DNA of 64,000 bases, taken from positions 248,001 through 312,000 of the forward strand of contig NZ_BBYM01000017.1 of assembly GCF_001570405.1 (NCBI RefSeq), written 5' to 3'. Source of the DNA: Microtetraspora niveoalba (GTDB lineage Bacteria > Actinomycetota > Actinomycetes > Streptosporangiales > Streptosporangiaceae). A program made the position numbers and the translations under genes. The notes under the pieces are model-generated. The model was given only the letters and a program-made list of their open reading frames with translations. It was not told where the DNA came from and did not search any database. This document shows positions 45,168 through 53,127 of the stretch, piece after piece. How positions within the stretch are numbered: the first letter of the stretch is position 1; each line of letters starts with the position of its first letter.

Positions 45168-46502
45168 TCAGTCTTCGAGGTCACCGAGCCAGCGCATCGC
45201 GTTCAGCCCGGGCATGAAGCAGTACTCGCCGCCGCGCGTGACGACGAACCGCGGCAGGGAGTGCACCCGCCGTCGCACCGGCCGCCGGGGGATCGTGAAC
45301 TCGCCGTCGCCGTCGGCGGATCCGACCACCGGGTCTCTGGCGTTCCCGGCGCCGAAGAAGACGCCGTCGTTCATCCATTGGGACTGGACGAACTCGAACT
45401 GCCGCCCGAGGTGCGCTCCGATGAAGGTGAACATCAGCCCGCGGTCGGCCCCGTCGTCCTCCAGGACCCCCTCGGGCAGCGGCGGGCCGTACACGGTGCC
45501 GCGCCTGATCATCCGGTGCAGTCTCGGCGCCCCCGCGACCGCGGCGTCCCGGGGGTTGGCCCGTCGGATGTGGCAGCCGGGAGGGGTGGTGAATCCCGCC
45601 GGATCGTCTTGTTCGTAGAGGAAACGGTTGTTGCGGCGTCGGTCGGCGCCGAGGACGGGGTCGTCGCGCAGCGGGCTGAGCGCCAGCGGAGCGCCGCTGC
45701 GCCAGCGTCCCATGATCTTGGCCGCGAGCAGCTCCTCGTCCTCGGGGCCGGTGGAGTTGTCCTTCAGGTACCGCCGGAACACGGCGACACGTTGGTGGAG
45801 TTTGCGGAAGGCGACATAGGTGCCGTTGCGTCCCAGCACCTCGGGCCGCGGGGTCTGGACGCCGCCGAGCTCGTCGCGGTAGCCGAGCACGAACTCCCCG
45901 GCCTTGAGCGGCGCTTCCAGGGGGTTCGAGCCGGCGATGCCGCTGCCTTCGACGGCCGGGTGGCTGATGCCGTCACGGTAGCCGAAGGGCTCGGTCTCGG
46001 TCGGCAGCGCGTAGCAGTCCTGCCGCCAGACCGCGACCACGCCGGGCAGGTGCCGGAACGCCGGGCGGGCGTGATCGACGGCCGCTTCGAGCTGGGCGCC
46101 GTCCGGCGCGAGCGCCACCAGCACCACGTGGACGTCGGGTGTGCCCAGTGGCGATTCCCAGTTGGCGGGGCCGCTCTCGCCGGTGTCGCCCAGCGCGTTC
46201 GCCCGTGCGGCCATTCCCTGCCGGAACTCCCAGGCGAACGTGTCCAGCGACTCCCGCGCCACGCCCAGCGCGGCGAGGCCGTGGCAGGTGAGCGCGATGC
46301 TCACCCAGGTCTCGCCCAGGGGACTCATCGAGTCGGTGGCCGCGGTCACCACCTCGCTCGCGCGCCGCATCAGCTCCCGGCCCTGCGCGCGGTCGTCGAT
46401 GCGGAACAGGATGTACGTCGCCGCGTACGGCGTCGGCCGAGGGCTGAGAACCCCGCGCTGGATGTCGTCGAGTTCGAGGGCGGTATGGGTCTGCTCGGTC
46501 AC
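45168..46502 (-). CDS. Dyp-type peroxidase
   Basis: A 444-residue heme peroxidase of the dye-decolourising family. It has the two ferredoxin-like halves of the family, the catalytic Asp in FGYRDGISHP (GxxDG motif, about residue 176), the proximal heme histidine in PPGCHIRRANPRD (about residue 310) and the distal Arg in RRGTVYGPPLP. Length is in the range of class B to D enzymes. There is no Tat signal and no encapsulin-targeting tail (it ends WLGDLED), so it seems cytosolic unless moved with a partner. It is the last of three same-strand genes (gaps 23 and 43 bp). Its partners are uncharacterised. Confidence 0.92.
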   Translation of the reverse strand: MTEQTHTALELDDIQRGVLSPRPTPYAATYILFRIDDRAQGRELMRRASEVVTAATDSMSPLGETWVSIALTCHGLAALGVARESLDTFAWEFRQGMAARANALGDTGESGPANWESPLGTPDVHVVLVALAPDGAQLEAAVDHARPAFRHLPGVVAVWRQDCYALPTETEPFGYRDGISHPAVEGSGIAGSNPLEAPLKAGEFVLGYRDELGGVQTPRPEVLGRNGTYVAFRKLHQRVAVFRRYLKDNSTGPEDEELLAAKIMGRWRSGAPLALSPLRDDPVLGADRRRNNRFLYEQDDPAGFTTPPGCHIRRANPRDAAVAGAPRLHRMIRRGTVYGPPLPEGVLEDDGADRGLMFTFIGAHLGRQFEFVQSQWMNDGVFFGAGNARDPVVGSADGDGEFTIPRRPVRRRVHSLPRFVVTRGGEYCFMPGLNAMRWLGDLED

Positions 46503-46525
46503 GAATCCTCACCTCCTCCCCGGCG

Positions 46526-47542
46526 CTATTTGGACGAGACGATGTTTCTCCAGAAGTTGCGCAGGCTCTCGTCTCCGCCGAACAACGAGCTGAAGATCGT
46601 GGAGTCCGCCAGGAGTATGTCGCCGCCGCGGTCACCGGTCGGGGGCATCCACAGGAACATGTTGAACTCGGTGTTTCCCGCCTCGGTGAACGGGTGCGGC
46701 TTGGACAGGTCGATCGGCTGCCTGCCCAGCACGTGGACGGCGTCCGGGTCGTCCGTCGTGACGGCGTAGTGCGGCAGGTGCAGGTGGAAGTTGAAGGTCG
46801 TCACCCCGTCCAGCCATCCCTTGGTGTCCAGATCCCTCGCGATGGACAGCGGGGCGATCTTGCCGGGTCCATGTGCCGCGGGACGCAAGCCGTAGCGGTT
46901 CTCCACCGGCACGCCGAGCCCCTGCATCAAGGAGCGGGTGTACCTGCCGAACCGCTGCTGGCGGGGGACCAGAAGGTCGCCGTGATGGTGGTACTCCATA
47001 TCGCGCACGGCGAGGTCGTCGGAGGCCCCGACGTCGTGGTGCGGCCCCAGGACCAGGCAGGTTCCCTCCCGGTCGACGAACTGCCGCAGCGCCTCGATCT
47101 CCTCCGGCGCGGCCTCCTGCCCGGTGACCATGTGGTCCAGCCCGAACACGAACAGGGTGTCGGTGTCCGCCAGCACCCGCTCGTCGAGCGGGGTGCGGAA
47201 GCCGGCCTGATCGATGCGCTGGTACACGGGCACGGGGTGTCCGGTGGTCTCCTCGACGAACTGCTGGAACGGCACCCAGGCCCAGAAGAACAGCTCAAGG
47301 GTCCCGGCGATGCCCTGCTGGAAGCGCATCGGGTCGGACCACTTCGGGTCCTCGTACGCGGGCCAGGCCACGCGCCGGACCTCGGTCATCGTGGAGAACC
47401 GGTTGTCGAGCTCGGCCGGGTTCCGGCCGGCCTCGGCCGGGTAGCTCCATGCGACGTAGATGCTCACACGCCGGCGTCCGGGCGTGTACTCGCGCGGCAC
47501 ATGGTTCTGGTTGTAGGTACGTGCGGTCCTGAACTCACTCAT
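46526..47542 (-). CDS. Conserved hypothetical protein of the Dyp operon (338 aa)
   Basis: I do not recognise the family. The protein is soluble, without signal or membrane helices, and rich in His, Asp and aromatic residues (EYHHHGDLLVPRQQRFGRY, FNFHLHLPHYAV). A mid-part reads like a Rossmann-type strand-turn pattern, LFVFGLDHMVTGQEAAPEEI then TCLVLGPHHDVG, as in class I glutamine-amidotransferase-like or GldG-like domains, but no catalytic Cys-His-Glu set is visible. The clustered histidines could bind a metal. ATG 47542 is preferred over GTG 47545 because GGAGAC is then six bases upstream. It stands 23 bp before the Dyp gene, so it probably serves the peroxidase system. Confidence 0.75.
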   Translation of the reverse strand: MSEFRTARTYNQNHVPREYTPGRRRVSIYVAWSYPAEAGRNPAELDNRFSTMTEVRRVAWPAYEDPKWSDPMRFQQGIAGTLELFFWAWVPFQQFVEETTGHPVPVYQRIDQAGFRTPLDERVLADTDTLFVFGLDHMVTGQEAAPEEIEALRQFVDREGTCLVLGPHHDVGASDDLAVRDMEYHHHGDLLVPRQQRFGRYTRSLMQGLGVPVENRYGLRPAAHGPGKIAPLSIARDLDTKGWLDGVTTFNFHLHLPHYAVTTDDPDAVHVLGRQPIDLSKPHPFTEAGNTEFNMFLWMPPTGDRGGDILLADSTIFSSLFGGDESLRNFWRNIVSSK

Positions 47543-47585
47543 CACGTCTCCATTGACGGCGTTGCGGGCGGGCGGTGGCCCGGCC

Positions 47586-48119
47586 TCACTGCAGTTGGTC
47601 GAGCATCTCCGACAGGGCGCTCTTGATCCGCAGCGCCTTCTTGATCTCGTCGGCGGTGACGTACGGGTATTCCCCGTACTCGATGAAGCTCGGGCACTGG
47701 TGCTCGCGGACGAACCTGATGAACGCCTCGGGGTTCGTCCTCCAGTCCTCGGGGAACCCTTCGAGGTTCTCGAAGGCGGTGCTCACGCCCGACTTGGTGA
47801 ACAGCGCGATGGCGTCTTCGGTGTACTTGTCGAAGTCGGTGTCGAAGATGCCCTGGTACATGAAACGGGTGTCGTCGTCGAAGAGCACCCAGCGCAGGTA
47901 GTGCAGCTTGAGCGGCGCGAGGAGGTACGGATCGCCCTCCAGCGCCTTCGCCAGCGTGTGGCCGTAGTTGCGGATCGCCTCGGCCCGGCCGGGCTTGACC
48001 TTGGCGATGACAGTGAACCCGTAGCAGGCCGGGGTCCGCGGAAAGACGGGACCGTATTTCCCCTGCTCGAGATGGTCGGTTTCCTTGGGAAGGACAACTG
48101 CCTGTGGTTTGATCTCCAT
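47586..48119 (-). CDS. Dimeric alpha/beta-barrel-like small protein of the Dyp operon (177 aa)
   Basis: A 177-residue soluble protein, first gene of the Dyp operon. The core (FTVIAKVKPGRAEAIRNYGH ... LKLHYLRWVLFDDDTRFMYQ) has the strand-helix-strand rhythm of ferredoxin-like dimeric alpha/beta barrels and recalls the LHYARWV...DD... pattern of peroxidase-associated barrel domains. Heme ligands are not evident. No signal peptide. It may be a monooxygenase-like or heme-handling partner of the peroxidase; this is inferred from fold pattern and position. The ATG start at 48119 has GGAGGGAG upstream. Confidence 0.75.
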   Translation of the reverse strand: MEIKPQAVVLPKETDHLEQGKYGPVFPRTPACYGFTVIAKVKPGRAEAIRNYGHTLAKALEGDPYLLAPLKLHYLRWVLFDDDTRFMYQGIFDTDFDKYTEDAIALFTKSGVSTAFENLEGFPEDWRTNPEAFIRFVREHQCPSFIEYGEYPYVTADEIKKALRIKSALSEMLDQLQ

Positions 48120-48366
48120 GCTTCTCCCTCCGTCACCGGTCAGTGGGGGGAACGCGCCAGAGCAGCTAATCGGACAATACCCCCAGGTCGGGATAAGTGG
48201 GACGTAAGTGCCTCGGGGTGCCGCGTTCCGCCACTCCTCGTCGAAGGCCGCGACGAACCCGTTCGTGCGGGAGATCGGGGTCGGCCGGGCCGTGCATCCG
48301 CCGGTGGCCCTCGGCTCCCGACCGCTGCCGAGAGCCGCTCGTCCGGCCGGCCGTCGGTGGCGCGGC

Positions 48367-49203
48367 TCAGTGCACGGACAGCAGCACGACGCCGAGGGTC
48401 ACGACTCCGGCCGCGGCGATACGCAGGCGGCCGAGCCGTTCGGAGAAGAACACCGCGCCGATGAGCGCGCCCCACAGGATGCCCGTCTCGCGGAGCGCCG
48501 CGACCTCGGCGAGCGGGCTCCGGGTCTGGGCCCACAGCACCAGGCCGTAGCCCAGCATCGAGATCACCCCTCCGGCGGCGGAGACCCGCCAGCGGTCGCG
48601 TAGCGCGGGCAGCACCGACCGGCCGCGTACGGCCGTCATCATCGCGAGGACGAGCACCCCTTCGATGGCGAACATCCATGTCGTGTAGCCGAGCGCGGTC
48701 CCGGACCTGCGTACGCCCATGCCGTCCACCACGGTGTACGCCGCGATGGTCGCCCCGGTCAGGACGGCCGCCGTCACCGCCGCGCGGGACGGCATGCGTC
48801 GCCGTCCCGTCCCGGCGAGTGCCAGCGCCGCCAGCCCGCCGCACATCGCGGCCAGGCCGCACACCTGGGGGACCGTGAGCGTCTCCCCCTGGAAGGCGGC
48901 CACGGTCGCGACGAGCAGTGGAGCGCTCCCCCGGGCGATGGGATAGACCTGACCGAAGTCCCCCAGGTCGTAGCAGCGGATGAGCAGCAGCATGTACACC
49001 AGTTGCAGCGCGATCGAGACGATCTCGTACGGCCAGGCCTCGGCCGCGGGAGGGGGTACGAAGGGCAGCAGCGGGAGGCAGATCAGCGACTGGGTGATCC
49101 CGATGACGCCGAAGGCGGCGTGCCGGTCGGACACCGCCTTGGCGAGCGCGTTCCACGTGGCGTGGAGTGCTCCGGCGAACAGCACCGCGACGGCGGCAAG
49201 CAC
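48367..49203 (-). CDS. EamA/DMT family transporter
   Basis: A 278-residue membrane protein with ten transmembrane helices in two EamA repeats (FAGALHATWNALAKAV at the first; ISMLGYGLVLWAQTRSPLAE in the second). Members export amino acids or metabolites. The GTG at 49203 is preferred over TTG 49209 because a GGGGG stretch is then six bases upstream. It starts 24 bp after the phospholipase stop on the same strand and may be the last gene of the galactoside operon. Substrate unknown. Confidence 0.85.
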   Translation of the reverse strand: MLAAVAVLFAGALHATWNALAKAVSDRHAAFGVIGITQSLICLPLLPFVPPPAAEAWPYEIVSIALQLVYMLLLIRCYDLGDFGQVYPIARGSAPLLVATVAAFQGETLTVPQVCGLAAMCGGLAALALAGTGRRRMPSRAAVTAAVLTGATIAAYTVVDGMGVRRSGTALGYTTWMFAIEGVLVLAMMTAVRGRSVLPALRDRWRVSAAGGVISMLGYGLVLWAQTRSPLAEVAALRETGILWGALIGAVFFSERLGRLRIAAAGVVTLGVVLLSVH

Positions 49204-49227
49204 GATCAACCCCCGGGAGCGAAGGCG

Positions 49228-51240
49228 TCAGCCGGAGACGCCGGCATGGCCGTTTTCGAGGTGGCCCATGACCCGCCGATGGAAGGACGGGTCCTCGGTG
49301 ACGGTCAGCCGCAGGTCGTACCAGCCGGACGCGGTGTCCCAGTCGAGGACCGTCCGGTCTCCGGCCGCGACGAGCACCTCGCGCCGGCCGGAGCCGTAGG
49401 CGAGCGCTTCGAGCGTGAACGTCAACGGCACCGGTCCGGGGTTGGCGATCGTCAGCGAGAGCCGGTGGCCCGCACCGCAGGAGGACACCGCCACCCGGGC
49501 GGCCGAGCCGGTACGGGAGCCGGCGAACTCGCGCCGGAACCCGTTCGGGCCGGTGAGGATCAGCCGGTATCCCTCCGCCCCGGCGGGCACGGTGACGAAC
49601 TCCGCGCCGAGCACGTCGAAATGGCGCGGGGACGCGAATTCCCCGGCGTACGGATAGAGCGCGAAATGGCTGCCCCGATCCCCGACGTCGGTCATGGTGA
49701 CGATCAGCCCGTCGTCCGCCAGGACGGCGGACGCCTCCGGCCGGTAGGGCAGCGGCCGGGCGGGCCGCGTGCCGGGCTCCTGACTGGCGAGCCGCCCTTC
49801 CGCGGGGGGCGTCGCCCGCCAGCGCACACGGAACGGCGGGACGGCCACGGCCGTGCCGGTGTCCGGCACCCTGGGCGTGGGCGCGGGGCGCGCGACCGGG
49901 GTGAAGTCGAACGCCGAGGTGAGATCGCCGGCCACGCGCCGTCGCCACGAGCTGATGTTGGGCTCGGCGACGCCCAGCCAGCGTTCCACGAACCGGATCG
50001 TGGACGTGTGGTCGAACACCTCGGAGCAGACGTGCCCTCCGGCGGTCCACGGCGACACGATCGTCATCGGCACCCGGTAGCCGAGCCCGATCGGGAGCCC
50101 GTCGACGAACTCGTCCTCGGTGCCTTCCGGCGGCAGCGGAGGCGGCACGTGGTCGTAGAACCCGTCGTTCTCGTCGAAGGTGAGGAACAGCGCCGTCCGC
50201 TCCCAGACCGACGGGTGCGAGGCGAGCGCGTCCAGGATCTCGTGGACGAGTCCGGCGCTGTGCGCCGGGCTGGACGGATCGGGGTGCTCGGAGTACGCCT
50301 CCGGCGCGACGATGTAGGAGACCTGCGGAAGCCGTCCCTCCGCGACATCCGCGCGGAAGGACGCGGCGAGCCGCCCCGGCGCGACCCTGGACAGTCCCCG
50401 CCGGTAGGCGTCCAGATCCGCCGGGGCGAGCTGCGCGACTCCCTTCTCCAGCGCCGCGAGCATCTCCTCACGCTCCCGCTCGGGCAGCCCGGCGATCGAC
50501 GTGTAGAAGGAGTGCAGGCTCCGATGGGGCGTGTGGGCCAGGGCCGCACGCGCGACCCTCTTGAAGGACGCGAAGAAGTCCAGCGAGTTGCACTGGTAGT
50601 TGTCCCACTCCTGGTAGACCCGCCAGGTCCTGCCCGCCGCCGTCAGCCGCTCGGGGTAGGAGGTGTGGGTGTAGCCGGGGTGGGTGTCCTCGACGCAGGC
50701 GTCGTTCGCCGTGGTGCGCCGCCCGGCCGGCTCGTGCCCAACGGTTCCCGACCAGTGATAGAGGCGGTTGGGGTTCGTCGGCCCGAACATCGAGCAGTGA
50801 TAGGCGTCGCACAGGGTGAAGGCGTCGGCCAGCTCGAACTGGAACGGCAGGTCACGACGGTCGAAGTGGACCATCGCGCCCGGTCCCTTGCCCGCGATCC
50901 AGCCGTCGTGCCAGCCGTCGCCCCGGGTCCGCTGCCCGGTGTCCCATTCGTGGTCGACGCCCTCGACATATTGGAGGTCGCCTTCGGTCAGGTCCCGGTC
51001 ACCCGTACCGGCGCGTACGGAGTAGGGGAGGACGCCGGACTGCTCGAACACCGGCCGGCCGTCCGGCAGCGTGACGGCGTTGCGGTCACCGAACCCGCGC
51101 ACTCCGCGCAGTGTCCCGAAATAGTGGTCGAAGGAGCGGTTCTCCTGCATGAAGAACACGACGTGCCGGATCGAGTCGAGCCCCCCGGGCGGCACCGGCC
51201 GGGCCAGCGCCGCCCGCAGGGACGAGGGAAGTGCAGACAA
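49228..51240 (-). CDS. Phosphocholine-type phospholipase C without visible signal peptide
   Basis: A 670-residue enzyme of the bacterial PLC/acid phosphatase-related phosphoesterase family. Motifs: VVFFMQENRSFDHYFGTLRG (metal and nucleophile region), FLTFDENDGFYDHVPPP (acidic metal ligands), then two C-terminal DUF756-type repeats (about residues 470-560 and 585-665). These enzymes normally carry a Tat signal before the sequence ALPxSLxxAL. Here the ORF begins, with a TTG at 51240, at SALPSSLRAALARPV, so the signal is missing. The in-frame upstream codon series runs back only five codons to the TGA that ends the secreted GH5 gene. No clear ribosome-binding site precedes the TTG. It may be truncated, translated by coupling, or made by readthrough. 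Confidence 0.85.
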   Translation of the reverse strand: MSALPSSLRAALARPVPPGGLDSIRHVVFFMQENRSFDHYFGTLRGVRGFGDRNAVTLPDGRPVFEQSGVLPYSVRAGTGDRDLTEGDLQYVEGVDHEWDTGQRTRGDGWHDGWIAGKGPGAMVHFDRRDLPFQFELADAFTLCDAYHCSMFGPTNPNRLYHWSGTVGHEPAGRRTTANDACVEDTHPGYTHTSYPERLTAAGRTWRVYQEWDNYQCNSLDFFASFKRVARAALAHTPHRSLHSFYTSIAGLPEREREEMLAALEKGVAQLAPADLDAYRRGLSRVAPGRLAASFRADVAEGRLPQVSYIVAPEAYSEHPDPSSPAHSAGLVHEILDALASHPSVWERTALFLTFDENDGFYDHVPPPLPPEGTEDEFVDGLPIGLGYRVPMTIVSPWTAGGHVCSEVFDHTSTIRFVERWLGVAEPNISSWRRRVAGDLTSAFDFTPVARPAPTPRVPDTGTAVAVPPFRVRWRATPPAEGRLASQEPGTRPARPLPYRPEASAVLADDGLIVTMTDVGDRGSHFALYPYAGEFASPRHFDVLGAEFVTVPAGAEGYRLILTGPNGFRREFAGSRTGSAARVAVSSCGAGHRLSLTIANPGPVPLTFTLEALAYGSGRREVLVAAGDRTVLDWDTASGWYDLRLTVTEDPSFHRRVMGHLENGHAGVSG

Positions 51241-51255
51241 GGAGGCGGAGGCCTT

Positions 51256-53127
51256 TCAGAGCTTGCGGCAGTAGAGAGCGTCGGGGGTACCGTAGCGGCC
51301 GACGCCGTTGGAGAACGCGATTCCGGCGGCGTACTCGTCGGAGGCGCACTGCGCCTTGTAGTAGCCGGAGGCGTAGTCGCCGCCCTCGCCGGACGCGGGA
51401 CGGCTGTCGCCCCGGTCGTCCCACAGGGTCCGGCCGGCGCCGGCCAACGGGATCCGGCCGGGCGCGCAGAGGACGGCCGACATCTTGTCGCCGCGCAGGC
51501 TGTAGCCGATCATGAACTGGCCGTTGGGGCACTGGTACTTGGTGAACCCGTACGCCCAGTCGGTCGTGACGTTCTCACTCTTCACCACCTTGGCGTCGCC
51601 CGACTCCCACAGGTTCGCCGCTCCGGCGTCCGTGCACAGGCCGCCCTGGCCCTTCTGGCTGATGCCGATCAGGCGCTGGTCGTCCGGGCAGGACAGCTTG
51701 TGGGCGCCGGAGTCCCAGTCGCCCTGGGCGCGCATTCGCGCGGACTGGTTCGCATCGCCGCGGATGGCCTGGAGCATGGACCAGGTGCGGATGGGGGCGA
51801 CCTGCCCGGTGTACCCGGTGGCGTCGATCAGGCGGCGCCAGTGCGCCGCCCGCCAGTCGTCGGCGTCGGACACGCTACGCAGGCCGCCGTCGGTGGCGTA
51901 GCGGACGAGACCCCAGGTGTTGCCCTGGTCGTTCTCCTGGAAGCCGACCATCGGCCAGTACGCGAAGTCGACGTCGTTCTCGATGAGGAAGTCGACCATG
52001 TTGGCGAACCAGGCCCTGTCCTTGTCGGTGGTGACCTTGCCGACGCCGAACTCGCTGATCCAGACGGGGGCGGTGAAGTGCCGGTCCGGGGTGGTCGCCA
52101 CGTAGGTGGCGGTGTCGCGCATGGCCGTGAAGAGGTCCGCGCGGCTCAGGTCCCGGTATCGGGCGTCATGGGTCTCGCCCAGTCCGTCCGCGCCGGTGTG
52201 CTGCGGGCCGGTGTAGCCGTAGAAGTGCGCGGCGTAGACGAGTTTGTGCGAGCGGACGAGCGTCTGCGAGAGCGTCGCGACCGGCTTGAGCATCGGCCTG
52301 TCGTGCCAGATGCCGTCGACCGGGATGCCGGACCAGTTGATCCCCTCGATCATGATCAGCATGTCCGGGTTGGCCTCGGTGAGGATCCGGTCGCCGGCCC
52401 GCTGCGCGGCGGCGGCCCAGTCGTGGTCGTCGCCCCAGCCCCAGTTGGGGTTGTCCCAGGTGTCCCGGCGTACCTCGTTGCGCAGGTCGGCGCCGACGAC
52501 CCGCTTGTTGGCGCGGTACCGCCGTGCCATGAAGACCCAGTCGTCCAGCCATTTCTGGGTGGTCTGGCCGCTGTTCCACCGTTCGTTCCCGTCGACGCCG
52601 CAGCACCAGCGGGTGGTGGTCGTGTGGTTGTTGAGTATGACGGCGAACCCGTCGGCGGTGAGCGCCTCGACGACCTTGTCGTAGACCTGAAGGGGAGTGA
52701 GGCCGCGCAACTGCGGGTTGGCCGCCACGCCAGCGTCGGTGACGGGCCGCGCGTCGGTGAGCATCTCGTTGGAGAACGGCAGGCGGACGCTGTTGACGCC
52801 GAGCGTGTGGAAGTCCGCGATCAGCTTGCTCATCGGCGCCCGGTCCAGGCCGAGCGGGACCCGGTGAGAGGTCTCCGAGGCATAGTTGTTCGCCGGGTTC
52901 TCGTCGTCGCCGCTGCCGGTCCAGGTGCCGCTGGCGCCGTGCCAGTTGCCGGACCGCAGTTTGAACCGCGTGCCGGTGGAGTCGACGATGTAGCGGCCGC
53001 GGGTGCTGAGCGGTCCTTCCCAGGACGCCGCCAGGGGGGTCGGCGCGTCGGCCGCCGCGGGAGGGGGAGCCGCGGCCAGGCCGCCGAGTGCGGTGGCGAG
53101 AACCGCCAGGAGTGCTCCTAATCGCAT
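51256..53127 (-). CDS. Secreted glycoside hydrolase family 5 enzyme
   Basis: A 623-residue secreted enzyme with signal peptide (residues 1-27, LLAVLATALGGLAAA then PPPAAADA). The GH5 (beta/alpha)8 domain runs to about residue 430, with acid/base Glu218 in VGADLRNEVR and nucleophile Glu359 in APVWISEFGVGKV. The C-terminal about 190 residues have eight well-spaced cysteines and repeats such as LSCPDDQRLIGIS, YQCPNGQFMIGYS and AQCASDEYAAGIA, suggesting a disulfide-rich binding domain. The ATG at 53127 overlaps the beta-galactosidase stop by one base (TGATG). In this operon it probably releases galactose-containing fragments outside the cell; the GH5 subfamily was not determined. Confidence 0.9.
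   Translation of the reverse strand: MRLGALLAVLATALGGLAAAPPPAAADAPTPLAASWEGPLSTRGRYIVDSTGTRFKLRSGNWHGASGTWTGSGDDENPANNYASETSHRVPLGLDRAPMSKLIADFHTLGVNSVRLPFSNEMLTDARPVTDAGVAANPQLRGLTPLQVYDKVVEALTADGFAVILNNHTTTTRWCCGVDGNERWNSGQTTQKWLDDWVFMARRYRANKRVVGADLRNEVRRDTWDNPNWGWGDDHDWAAAAQRAGDRILTEANPDMLIMIEGINWSGIPVDGIWHDRPMLKPVATLSQTLVRSHKLVYAAHFYGYTGPQHTGADGLGETHDARYRDLSRADLFTAMRDTATYVATTPDRHFTAPVWISEFGVGKVTTDKDRAWFANMVDFLIENDVDFAYWPMVGFQENDQGNTWGLVRYATDGGLRSVSDADDWRAAHWRRLIDATGYTGQVAPIRTWSMLQAIRGDANQSARMRAQGDWDSGAHKLSCPDDQRLIGISQKGQGGLCTDAGAANLWESGDAKVVKSENVTTDWAYGFTKYQCPNGQFMIGYSLRGDKMSAVLCAPGRIPLAGAGRTLWDDRGDSRPASGEGGDYASGYYKAQCASDEYAAGIAFSNGVGRYGTPDALYCRKL

Noticed and set aside
45168..46502. Encapsulin cargo peroxidase
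   Set aside because: No encapsulin shell gene nearby and no C-terminal targeting peptide.
49003..53121. Very long open frame on the plus strand opposite PLC and GH5
   Set aside because: It is the antisense of two clear enzymes; the product is low-complexity Arg/Gly/Val-rich sequence without domains, as expected in GC-rich antisense frames.
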